Under the pieces are notes generated by a model that worked only from the letters and a program-made list of their open reading frames with translations, made no database searches and had not been told where the DNA came from. The position numbers were made by a program, and so were the translations under genes. This document shows, piece after piece, positions 1 to 6,295 of a stretch of 8,582 nt of DNA; position 1 is the stretch's first letter; each line of letters starts with the position of its first letter. The DNA comes from CADEED01 sp035286365 (lineage in GTDB: Bacteria > Pseudomonadota > Gammaproteobacteria > Steroidobacterales > Steroidobacteraceae), in NCBI GenBank assembly GCA_035286365.1, contig DATHJZ010000279.1:1-8582 (forward strand). The letters run 5' to 3'.

Positions 1-342
1 AAGACGCGCTCGGGCAAGATCATGCGTCGTCTGCTGCGCGCCATCGCGCGCAATGAGGACATCACGCAGGACCTGTCGACGCTCGAGAATCCGGCGATCA
101 TCGATCAGCTGCGCGGTGCGGAACCTGCGCAGCGAAAGCCCGCCGCCAGCAAGGCCGGGGCCAGGAAGAAAACGCCCGCGCGGAAGGCCAAGGTCAAGAT
201 CAAGGTCAAGATCAAGGCCAAAGCAAAAAAAGTCGTGGCAAAACGATCCACGTCAACGGAGCGCGTGAAGCCGGCCGCGAAGCCTGCACGCAAATCTGCG
301 ACGAAGAAAAAGTCGCGAGCGGGCGCGAAGCGCAAGAAATAG
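1..342 (+). CDS. acs: Acetyl-CoA synthetase, C-terminal fragment with lysine-rich tail
   Basis: Partial gene: the reading frame is open from base 1, and 113 residues plus a TAG stop are visible. The first residues, KTRSGKIMRRLLRAIA, match the conserved C-terminal signature of AMP-forming acetyl-CoA synthetase. The lysine of SGK (bases 16-18) is the one acetylated by Pat-type enzymes in characterised Acs proteins. The following stretch, NEDITQDLSTLENPAIIDQL, is also typical of Acs. Acs makes acetyl-CoA from acetate, ATP and CoA in the cytoplasm. A normal Acs ends near residue 37-40 of this fragment. Here about 74 more residues follow, with 23 Lys, 8 Arg and only two acidic residues, rich in Ala and Pro and resembling histone H1 or AlgP-like tails. 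The tail is in frame with no intervening stop. A related AMP-forming acyl-CoA synthetase such as PrpE is less likely. The gene converges on the trhA-like gene, 14 bp away. Confidence 0.88.
   Translation, partial: KTRSGKIMRRLLRAIARNEDITQDLSTLENPAIIDQLRGAEPAQRKPAASKAGARKKTPARKAKVKIKVKIKAKAKKVVAKRSTSTERVKPAAKPARKSATKKKSRAGAKRKK
190..213 (+). repeat. 12-bp tandem repeat in the acs tail
   Basis: Two perfect copies of AAGGTCAAGATC (190-201 and 202-213) are followed by a degenerate partial copy (AAGGCC). The unit is in frame and encodes alternating lysine and hydrophobic residues (KVKIKVKIKAKAK). A run of seven A follows at 225-231. Both could expand, contract or slip. A net +1 shift at the A run would end translation at the TGA at 266-268. 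Confidence 0.8.
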
Positions 343-356
343 GTCGCTCGGCCGTT

Positions 357-1016
357 TCAGTCTTTTCCGCTGACCAGGCTCAGCACCGCGGCGAAATGAC
401 AGGCGACGCCGCCGAGCACGAACAAATGCCACACCGCGTGCGTATAGCGGCGCGATTTCCAGATGTAGAACGGCACGCCGCCGGTGTACAGCAGGCCGCC
501 GGCGGCGATCCAGGCGATCTCCGCTGTGCTCAGGCTCTCGCGCAGCGGCTTGATGGCGACCACGATCAGCCAGCCCATGCCGAGATACAGGATCGTCGAC
601 AACCGCGGGTAGCGAAAGCCCACGGTGGTTTTCGCGACGACGCCCAGCACCGCCAGCGTCCACACCACGCCGAACAGCGACCAGCCCCACGCGCCCTGCA
701 TGGCCACCAGGGTGAATGGCGTGTAGGTGCCCGCGATGAGTAGATAGATCGCGGAGTGATCGAGCTTGCGCAGGTACTGCTTGCGCTCGGGAGAGCGCTC
801 CCAGTGATAGATCACCGAGGTGGCGAACATCGCGAGCGCGGTGACGCCGAAGACCATGGCGCCGGCGAGCCGCAACGGATCGCCCGCGGCGGCCCAGGCC
901 AGCCACGGAATCGCAATCGCGCAGGCAACGATGCCGAGCCCCGCGGTGAGCGTATGCGCGAATTCCTCGGGACGGGAATAGGGCGGTCGGGAAGGAGTAG
1001 GAACTGCCGTCGTCAC
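357..1016 (-). CDS. trhA: Hemolysin III / TrhA (PAQR superfamily) membrane protein
   Basis: A 219-aa, seven-TM-type protein of the hemolysin III/YqfA/TrhA family, located in the inner membrane. Family motifs appear in order: EEFAHTLTAGLG (17-28, first TM), SVIYH (67-71), LDHSAIYLLIAGTYTP (85-100), GGLLYTGGVPFY (173-184) and HAVWHLFVLGGVACH (193-207). H71, D86 and the HxxxH pair H193/H197 match the metal site conserved in the PAQR/alkaline-ceramidase (CREST) fold. Family members have been linked to membrane energetics and fluidity and, historically, to haemolysis; the exact reaction is not established. The start is a GTG at 1016, because the conserved EEFAH motif lies only 17 residues in and no ATG precedes it in frame. 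Only a weak GGGCGG-like ribosome site is visible. The length is normal for the family. Confidence 0.9.
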   Translation of the reverse strand: MTTAVPTPSRPPYSRPEEFAHTLTAGLGIVACAIAIPWLAWAAAGDPLRLAGAMVFGVTALAMFATSVIYHWERSPERKQYLRKLDHSAIYLLIAGTYTPFTLVAMQGAWGWSLFGVVWTLAVLGVVAKTTVGFRYPRLSTILYLGMGWLIVVAIKPLRESLSTAEIAWIAAGGLLYTGGVPFYIWKSRRYTHAVWHLFVLGGVACHFAAVLSLVSGKD

Positions 1017-1055
1017 CCGCCCGAGCTTATCAACGCCGCGCGGTGCGGCGTCAAC

Positions 1056-1808
1056 TCATCGGCTGGCGGTCTGGCCGGATTCCGGAAACTCGGCCTTGGG
1101 CAGCTGCACGTCGCCGGTCAGGATGCGCTTCAGGTAATCGGGCGCGATCAGGTGGCAGTACTGACGCCCGCTCGCCATCGCGGCCTTCGCGTTTACGCGC
1201 AGATTGGTGCCGTCGCCGCGCAGGCTCTTGGCGCGGATGCGCAGCGTGCCGCCGGCGTCGGTCTGCACCATGGTGAAGGCTTCGAGCCACTGGGCTTCGT
1301 TCGTGGCCTGTTCATCCGGGTCGAGCAGTACGGCGATCGAACCCTTGAACGGCATCTTTTTCTTCTGCCGGTCGGTGAGCGTCAGCATCACGGCATCGAG
1401 CGTGCGGCGGTTGAGTCGCGCGCAGGTGGTGGATTCACCCGCGGCGGTGGCGCCGTACTCGGCGCGGATCCGCGCGGCATTGTGCAGCTTGCAGGAAATC
1501 ATGCGCGGCTTGGTACGCTGCTGGTCGGCGTAGCCGACGAACTGCAGAGTCTCGAGCGGCTTCACCGAAGGTGAGGCGCGCGTGAACGCCTGGTAGTCGG
1601 TCATCAGCACGTTGCGCGCGGGTACCCGCGCCGTGGCGATTTCCCTCTGTGCAACCGCGCAGTAATCGTTGAGCGTGGGCAGCGTCAGCGGCTGGCCGAC
1701 GACCACGGGACGGGAGTCGCTCGCGCATCCAGACAGCGCGAGGCCGAGTGAAAGACAAGCTGCGTTGCGCACCGTAAGCTTGAGCCAGTGGCGGACAGTG
1801 GTTTTCAT
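1056..1808 (-). CDS. Putative lipoprotein of unknown function, four conserved-looking cysteines
   Basis: A 250-aa protein that I do not recognise. The N-terminus has a basic region (MKTTVRHWLKLTVR), a hydrophobic core and a lipobox LSGC with the lipidation cysteine at residue 28. Residue 29 is Ala, not Asp, so outer-membrane sorting is more likely than retention in the inner membrane. The mature part is predicted soluble and periplasmic-facing. It has four further cysteines (C50, C106, C129, C218), enough for two disulfides. No catalytic motif is evident. It lies 39 bp upstream of the trhA-like gene on the same strand and may be co-transcribed with it. It diverges from glpQ with only 33 bp between the start codons, so its promoter must overlap one of the two genes. 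The gene call is supported by the signal peptide and good coding character; the function is unknown. Confidence 0.78.
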   Translation of the reverse strand: MKTTVRHWLKLTVRNAACLSLGLALSGCASDSRPVVVGQPLTLPTLNDYCAVAQREIATARVPARNVLMTDYQAFTRASPSVKPLETLQFVGYADQQRTKPRMISCKLHNAARIRAEYGATAAGESTTCARLNRRTLDAVMLTLTDRQKKKMPFKGSIAVLLDPDEQATNEAQWLEAFTMVQTDAGGTLRIRAKSLRGDGTNLRVNAKAAMASGRQYCHLIAPDYLKRILTGDVQLPKAEFPESGQTASR

Positions 1809-1827
1809 GGGCGCGTTACCCCCGACA

Positions 1828-1836
1828 GGAAAGAGA
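1828..1836 (+). promoter_or_regulatory. Ribosome binding site that fixes the glpQ start
   Basis: AGGAAAGAG lies 5 nt upstream of the ATG at 1842. A longer in-frame reading from a GTG at 1788 would place 18 extra hydrophilic residues before the signal peptide, overlap the divergent lipoprotein gene, and lack such a site. The ATG at 1842 is therefore preferred. Confidence 0.65.
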
Positions 1837-1841
1837 GCTCA

Positions 1842-2984
1842 ATGCAGCAAGTCCTTAAGCGACCTGCGCATCGCGAGGCATTCTGGCGTTACGTCATGTC
1901 CGGATTCGTGGGCGCAGTTCTCATGACGGCGAGCTCGTTCGCAGCCGGCCCACGCCCATTTGTCATAGCGCATCGCGGCGCCAGCGGGTATGTGCCCGAG
2001 CACACACTCGCGGGCTATTTCATCGCGATCACTCAGGGAGCGGACTACGTCGAACCCGATCTCGTCATTTCCCGGGACGGGGCGCTGCTCGCACGCCACG
2101 AGAATGAAATCGGCGGCACGACCGATGTCGCGGCGCATCCGGAATTCGCGGCGCGCAAGACCACCAAGTCGATCGATGGCGAGTCGGTCACCGGCTGGTT
2201 CACCGAGGATTTCACACTGGCGGAACTGAAGACGCTGCGCGCACGCGAGCGCTTGCCGGAACTGCGGCGCGCGAATACGCGCTACGACGGCGTGTTCGAG
2301 ATCCCCACCTTCGAAGAAATCCTCGACCTCGTGGCCGCGGCCGATGCGCAGCGCGCGGCACTGGCGCGCGAGGCGGGCCGCCCGCCGCCACCGCGAATCG
2401 GTGTCTATCCCGAAACCAAGCACCCAAGCTACTTCGCGAAACTGGGCCTGCACTTCGACGAGCGGATGCTCGAAGCTCTGGATCGCCACGGCTACGGCAA
2501 GCGTTCCGACCCGGTCTGGCTACAGTCCTTCGAGGTTGCCAATCTGAAGGCGCTGCGCCGCCGCACGGATCTGCCGCTGGTGCAGTTAGTTGCCCCCAAT
2601 GGCCAACCCTTTGATTTCACGCTGGCTGGCGACAAACGAACCTACCTGGACCTCATGTCGGATGCCGGACTTGCTGAGATCGCCACCTACGCCGACGCCA
2701 TCGGCCCGCACAAGTGGATGGTCGTTCAGTTTGCCGGCGGCAAGGCTGTAGATAGCGGCCTGGCGAGCCGGGCGCGCGCCAAAGGGTTGGGAATCCACGT
2801 CTGGACGTTGCGGGCGGAGAACGAATTCGTCCCGGTTGATCTAAGATCGGCAGGCGACGCGGCCGCGCAGGGGGATCTCAAAACAGAGATCCAGGCGCTG
2901 CTCGACGCGGGAATTTCCGGTTTCTTTTCGGATCACCCCGACCTCGCCGTGCGCGCGCGCGACGAGTGGTGGGCCAGGCAATAA
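1842..2984 (+). CDS. glpQ: Periplasmic glycerophosphodiester phosphodiesterase (GlpQ type)
   Basis: A 380-aa GDPD with a TIM-barrel fold. It hydrolyses deacylated phospholipids (glycerophosphodiesters) to sn-glycerol-3-phosphate and an alcohol. The N-terminus carries a signal peptide (basic stretch to R16, hydrophobic core at about 19-30, likely cleavage after SFA near residue 34), so it acts in the periplasm. The diagnostic motif HRGASGYVPEHT spans 44-55, with catalytic H44 and metal ligand E71 in EPDL; D73 and the second catalytic histidine H86 (ARHE) follow. Later family blocks include YPETKHPSYF, the WLQSFEV segment, the HVWTLRAEN segment and the C-terminal GISGFFSDHPDLAV. The size fits GlpQ proteins and exceeds the cytoplasmic UgpQ type (about 250 aa). 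No glpT or other glp genes are in the window. A possible small ORF and a VOC gene follow on the same strand without a visible terminator. Confidence 0.93.
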   Translation: MQQVLKRPAHREAFWRYVMSGFVGAVLMTASSFAAGPRPFVIAHRGASGYVPEHTLAGYFIAITQGADYVEPDLVISRDGALLARHENEIGGTTDVAAHPEFAARKTTKSIDGESVTGWFTEDFTLAELKTLRARERLPELRRANTRYDGVFEIPTFEEILDLVAAADAQRAALAREAGRPPPPRIGVYPETKHPSYFAKLGLHFDERMLEALDRHGYGKRSDPVWLQSFEVANLKALRRRTDLPLVQLVAPNGQPFDFTLAGDKRTYLDLMSDAGLAEIATYADAIGPHKWMVVQFAGGKAVDSGLASRARAKGLGIHVWTLRAENEFVPVDLRSAGDAAAQGDLKTEIQALLDAGISGFFSDHPDLAVRARDEWWARQ

Positions 2985-3000
2985 AAAAGGGAGTACGACC

Positions 3001-3072
3001 ATGGTCGAGAAATGCACAAAGGCACTTTGCATAGCGTTCTTGTTGCTGCAGGTCGCCACCGAATTGATCTGA
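3001..3072 (+). CDS. Possible 23-aa hydrophobic small protein or leader peptide
   Basis: ATG at 3001 to TGA at 3070-3072. It encodes a short peptide with a charged start (MVEKCTKA), a hydrophobic core (LCIAFLLLQVA) and two cysteines. A good Shine-Dalgarno stretch (AAGGGAG, about 2988-2994) lies 6-7 nt upstream of the ATG. It begins 16 bp after glpQ and ends 6 bp before the ATG of the VOC gene, which has no recognisable ribosome site of its own. It could be a small membrane peptide, or a translated leader that delivers ribosomes to the VOC gene by termination-reinitiation. The peptide is short enough for chance to explain it, so this is a tentative call. Confidence 0.35.
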   Translation: MVEKCTKALCIAFLLLQVATELI

Positions 3073-3078
3073 TCGTTG

Positions 3079-3495
3079 ATGCCGCAACCGTTTCATCTCG
3101 CGATACCCGTTCATGACCTGGCCGCCGCGCGCGGTTTTTACGGCGAGCTGTTCGGCTGCGCCGAGGGACGCAGCAGCGACGAGTGGGTGGACTTCGATTT
3201 TTTCGGCCACCAGCTCGTCGCGCACCTCGATCCGGCCAGGCGCCAACATGTCCATCACAACGAGGTAGATGGGCACGACGTGCCCGTGCCGCATTTCGGC
3301 GTGGTGCTGGAGTGGAGCGCGTGGCACCAGCTCGCCGAGCGCCTGCGCAAGCTCGCGACCCGCTTCGAAATCGAACCCGGCACCCGCTTCGCCGGCCAGG
3401 TTGGCGAACAAGCGACGATGTTTCTCTACGACCCTTCGGGCAATGCGCTCGAGTTCAAGGCCTTCAAGGACGCTTCGCGACTGTTTGCGAAGTAG
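3079..3495 (+). CDS. VOC family protein (glyoxalase/dioxygenase fold)
   Basis: A 138-aa single protein with two beta-alpha-beta-beta-beta modules of the vicinal oxygen chelate superfamily. Module one starts at FHLAIPVHDLAAARGFYGELFGC (5-27). Module two contains VPHFGVVLEW (70-79) and ends in GEQATMFLYDPSGNALEFKAFKD (109-131). H6, H72 and E125 sit where VOC enzymes place metal ligands, suggesting an Fe(II)/divalent-metal enzyme; the substrate cannot be read from the sequence. Family members include glyoxalase I, ring-cleavage dioxygenases and antibiotic-binding proteins. The ATG at 3079 is chosen; the TTG codon just before it (3076) is in frame and an alternative. No Shine-Dalgarno is visible. 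The last 32 bp overlap the 3' end of the convergent CoA-transferase gene. Confidence 0.88.
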   Translation: MPQPFHLAIPVHDLAAARGFYGELFGCAEGRSSDEWVDFDFFGHQLVAHLDPARRQHVHHNEVDGHDVPVPHFGVVLEWSAWHQLAERLRKLATRFEIEPGTRFAGQVGEQATMFLYDPSGNALEFKAFKDASRLFAK

Positions 3496-5662
3496 TCAGG
3501 GCGCCGGCCGCCCGCGTGTGCGCCAGCGCGAGTCCCACCAGTTTCGCCGTCAGGCGCTCCTTGAAATCCACCGGTGCGCCGAGCTTCAGACGTTCGAGAT
3601 GGCCGCGGTCCTCGTCGTGCGCAGCGCTGAGCAATGCCCGCGCGATCGTACCGAGCCGCGCGGCGGTACCCGCGGTGTTTTCCTTGAGCCAGCGCAGCGC
3701 GCGCGCTAGATCGATTTCCTCGCGCGTGAGATCGGTGCCGAACGGGTATTCGGAGAAGAGTCCCGCGGCGCGCTGCGCCGCGAAGCCCGCTTCCAGCCGC
3801 TGCGGGGTGTTGCGTCGATACTCATCCGGAATGCGATAACCCGCGTCGATCTTGTTGGCGCGCTTCGCGGCCGCGAGCAGCCCGTCCTGAAAACGCGAGT
3901 CGGCGATATTCAGCAGCGCCGCGATGCACTCCGAATCCGTACGGCCGCGCAAATCGGCGATGCCGTATTCGGTGATCGCCAGGTCGCGCAAGTGCCGCGG
4001 AATGGTGGTGTGGCCGTAGGAAGTGACGATGTTGGAGGTCACCTTGCCGTCCTTGCGGCGCGTCGACCGCACACACAGCACCGAACGCGCGCCCGGCAGC
4101 GCGTGCGCCATCGCCACGAAGTTGTACTGGCCGCCCACGCCCGACACCACGCGTCCGTCGTCGAGCCCGTCGGAGACCGCGGCGCCCAATGTCGTCAGCA
4201 TCATCGCGGTGTTGACGAAGCGCGAGTGGCAGCGCTGGGCTATTCGCAGCTCCATGTCGGTACCGTAGAGCTGGTTGATGTAGCCCACGCTGCGCATGTC
4301 GAACAGGCGGCGTTCCGATTCCGGCAGCTCGCGCAGCGCCGAATAGAACGCCCGCGGGCCGAGCAGAAAGCCGGCGTGCATCACGGCGCCGCCCTGCAGG
4401 TTGAGCCCCAGGCATTCGCGCGCCAGCGCGGCGCGCGATCCGGCGTTCGCCAGGTCGGCATCGATGCGCGTGCCTTCGGGCGAGACGATGGCGCCGTTCT
4501 CGAAGCGGGTCTCGCTGCGCAGCACACCGGCTGCCTTGAGCGCCGTCACATCGGCGCAGTCGAGCCGCGGGCCGGCGCCCGCGGCCAGCAGCGCATCGAG
4601 CAGCGCTTCATCCACGCGCGGATTCGAGCCGTTCGCGGCCAGCGCACGCTGCAGCGGTAGATAGTCGTAGACGCGGCGTCGCAGGATGCCGGCGCGGTAC
4701 AGATCCAGCATCTGGTCGACGAACATCTCCGTGGCGCCGAACAAGCCGGTGGTGAACGCGCCGCGGCCGCCGCAGCTGTCGATCAAGGGTGCCGCGCGCT
4801 CGGTGCCGGCATCGCTCAATGCGCGCCGCCAGGCTTCGTTCTGCTGATGGCGCAGCAACAAGGAATAGACGATGGAGTCGCCGAGTTCTCCTATGCCGAT
4901 CTGCAAGGTGCCGGAATCGCGCACCAGCGCGCTCGCGTGCAGTCCGATCGCGTGATCGACGGTCGCGAGCGCGGGATTCGGCGGCGCGAACAGGTCGTAG
5001 TCGTAGCGCGAATGATCGAGCAGCAGGTCGAACGCGTCTGCGCCCACGCTCGCGGCGCCGAGCATGAACGGCATTTCACGATGCACTTGGCCCAGCATCA
5101 CGATGGCCTGGCCGGCCGCGCGCAGCCGGTCGAGTTCTGGCAATAGATCGATGGTCACATCCGGATTGCTGCCGAGACTGATCTCGGTGGCGCCGCCAAC
5201 AGTGCGTTTGGCGACCACATGCGCGATCACATTGACGCCCCGTCGCAGCAGTTCGCGCGCCACGTGGGTGTAGTTCGCGCACAGATAATGCGACTGGGCA
5301 TGTGCCGCAGACAGCAATGAACCGGGCTCGAAGAAGAACTCGATGACATGGATATTGGCCGGCACGCTGCCCTGGCGCACCGCCGCCAGATAGTCGAGCT
5401 CCGGGTAGTTGCCGAAGATCCGCTCGGCCAATGGCTCGAGGAAGCGCCTTTCGAGGTCGCTGCCGCCCGTGGGTTTGCGCAGGCTGAGCGCGGTCACGAT
5501 GGTCAGGTCGACAGAGGCATCGCCACGCGCGCGGCGGAAGAACTCGTTGGCGATGAGATTGGGCTTGCCGATGCCGAGCGGCAAAGCAAGACACACTCGC
5601 TTTCCGACCCGGCGCAACGTTTCCTCGACTATCTCCCCCACATCGTCAAACATTTGCGGCAT
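3464..5662 (-). CDS. Acetyl-CoA hydrolase/transferase family protein (large form)
   Basis: A 732-aa cytoplasmic protein of the class I CoA-transferase superfamily related to Cat1, 4-hydroxybutyrate CoA-transferase and acetyl-CoA hydrolase. Such enzymes move CoA between acyl groups or hydrolyse acyl-CoA through a glutamyl-CoA intermediate. The N-terminal domain includes LPLGIGKPNLIANEF (27-41) and SLGSNPDVTIDLLPE (162-176). GTLQIGIGELGDSI (251-264) is the CoA-binding glycine motif. TEMFVDQMLDLYRAGIL (311-327) aligns with the catalytic-glutamate segment, making E312 the probable nucleophile. The C-terminal domain holds MLTTLGAAVSDGLDDGRVVSGVGGQYNFV (488-516) and ITEYGIADLRGRTD (563-576), both family hallmarks. 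Typical members are roughly 430-550 aa. The extra length here lies between about 330 and 475 and in a C-terminal tail from about 640. The start is ATG 5662; ATG 5653 is an alternative. No ribosome site is clear, and the substrate is unknown. Acs at the left edge of the window runs opposing acetate/acetyl-CoA chemistry. Confidence 0.87.
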   Translation of the reverse strand: MPQMFDDVGEIVEETLRRVGKRVCLALPLGIGKPNLIANEFFRRARGDASVDLTIVTALSLRKPTGGSDLERRFLEPLAERIFGNYPELDYLAAVRQGSVPANIHVIEFFFEPGSLLSAAHAQSHYLCANYTHVARELLRRGVNVIAHVVAKRTVGGATEISLGSNPDVTIDLLPELDRLRAAGQAIVMLGQVHREMPFMLGAASVGADAFDLLLDHSRYDYDLFAPPNPALATVDHAIGLHASALVRDSGTLQIGIGELGDSIVYSLLLRHQQNEAWRRALSDAGTERAAPLIDSCGGRGAFTTGLFGATEMFVDQMLDLYRAGILRRRVYDYLPLQRALAANGSNPRVDEALLDALLAAGAGPRLDCADVTALKAAGVLRSETRFENGAIVSPEGTRIDADLANAGSRAALARECLGLNLQGGAVMHAGFLLGPRAFYSALRELPESERRLFDMRSVGYINQLYGTDMELRIAQRCHSRFVNTAMMLTTLGAAVSDGLDDGRVVSGVGGQYNFVAMAHALPGARSVLCVRSTRRKDGKVTSNIVTSYGHTTIPRHLRDLAITEYGIADLRGRTDSECIAALLNIADSRFQDGLLAAAKRANKIDAGYRIPDEYRRNTPQRLEAGFAAQRAAGLFSEYPFGTDLTREEIDLARALRWLKENTAGTAARLGTIARALLSAAHDEDRGHLERLKLGAPVDFKERLTAKLVGLALAHTRAAGALTTSQTVAKRP

Positions 5663-5668
5663 GCCGCT

Positions 5669-5696
5669 ACACTACCTGCGTTCCTGGGCGGGTCAA
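5669..5696 (-). promoter_or_regulatory. Candidate sigma-70 promoter for the CoA-transferase gene
   Basis: On the minus strand, TTGACC (5696-5691) is followed after 16 nt by TAGTGT (5674-5669). Six more nt lead to the ATG at 5662. Transcription would start at or next to the start codon, giving a leaderless mRNA, which fits the missing Shine-Dalgarno. This is a by-eye match only. The rest of the 90-bp gap (5663-5752) shows nothing else. Confidence 0.35.
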
Positions 5697-5752
5697 TTCA
5701 AATGAGGCCTGCGAAACCCGTGCTCTCTCCGCTGGTGCTCTGCCGCGCGCTG

Positions 5753-6289
5753 CTACTGCAGGGTCGGCAGCTGTGAGATCACGCGACCTTCGCCTTCGAG
5801 CGGGGCCGCGCGCCACAGCGTGAAGCGCTGGTTCACCGGCGACGCCATGGCGCTCGCAATGTTGCGATGATCGAAACCCGGTAGTTTGCTCAGATGCGAA
5901 AGCAGGTCGTACCTGGTCGCGAGCGTCTGGCTGATCAGTACGCCCGAGGTGCCGGCGCCCGCCAGCACGTAGAAGAACTCCTCGGAGGAATTCACGCCCT
6001 GCGTCATCACGATGGATACCTCGCGCAACTCGCTCCAGCGCACGTACTCGCTGTCGCCGCGCGCCAGGCGGCGCAACACGCCTTCATCGGTGATCTGCAG
6101 ATCTTCGCCGCGCTTGCGCAGTTCCCACGTGAGCAGCCACGGCTCGAGCGCGAAGACGAGAAACAGCGTGAACGCGATGCCCGGCATCCACCAGCTGGTG
6201 CGGTTGATCCACGCCGGATAGAAAGACAGCAGGGCGACGGTCAGCGAAGCCGCGATCCACACGCGGCGCATGGAGCCCGACATGGACAT
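5753..6289 (-). CDS. Small membrane protein with two TM segments and a possible PH-like domain
   Basis: A 178-aa protein of no firmly recognised family. Two N-terminal hydrophobic segments (about 9-26 and 33-54, the latter rich in Trp and Phe) suggest a membrane hairpin. A soluble part follows. The pattern ELRKRGEDLQITDEGVLRRL then VRWSELREVSIV (strand, turn, strand, with a Trp before the SEL) resembles bacterial PH-like domains. The end has LPGFDHRNIASAMASPVNQRFTLWR (136-160). No catalytic residues are evident. The gene starts 6 bp after the yceI stop and is probably translationally coupled to it as the third gene of the b561-yceI operon. ATG codons at 6289, 6283 and 6271 are all possible starts; the first is used because it is closest to the upstream gene. 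The PH-like assignment is an inference. Confidence 0.72.
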   Translation of the reverse strand: MSMSGSMRRVWIAASLTVALLSFYPAWINRTSWWMPGIAFTLFLVFALEPWLLTWELRKRGEDLQITDEGVLRRLARGDSEYVRWSELREVSIVMTQGVNSSEEFFYVLAGAGTSGVLISQTLATRYDLLSHLSKLPGFDHRNIASAMASPVNQRFTLWRAAPLEGEGRVISQLPTLQ

Positions 6290-6295
6290 GGCTGA

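Noticed and set aside
343..356. Terminator between acs and the TrhA-like gene
   Set aside because: Only 14 bp, with a short CGGCCG palindrome. No adequate stem or T-run.
253..906. Arg/His-rich 217-aa minus-strand frame
   Set aside because: Low-complexity shadow of the TrhA-like gene, which has clear motifs in another frame.
756..1574. Plus-strand 272-aa frame spanning TrhA and lipoprotein genes
   Set aside because: It crosses two well-supported minus-strand genes and has no recognisable motif.
1788..1841. Longer start (GTG 1788) for the glycerophosphodiester phosphodiesterase
   Set aside because: It would put a hydrophilic stretch ahead of the signal peptide and overlap the divergent gene. 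The ATG at 1842 has a good ribosome site.
3992..4660. Plus-strand 222-aa frame within the CoA-transferase gene
   Set aside because: Antisense shadow produced by high-GC codon bias, with no domain or signal.
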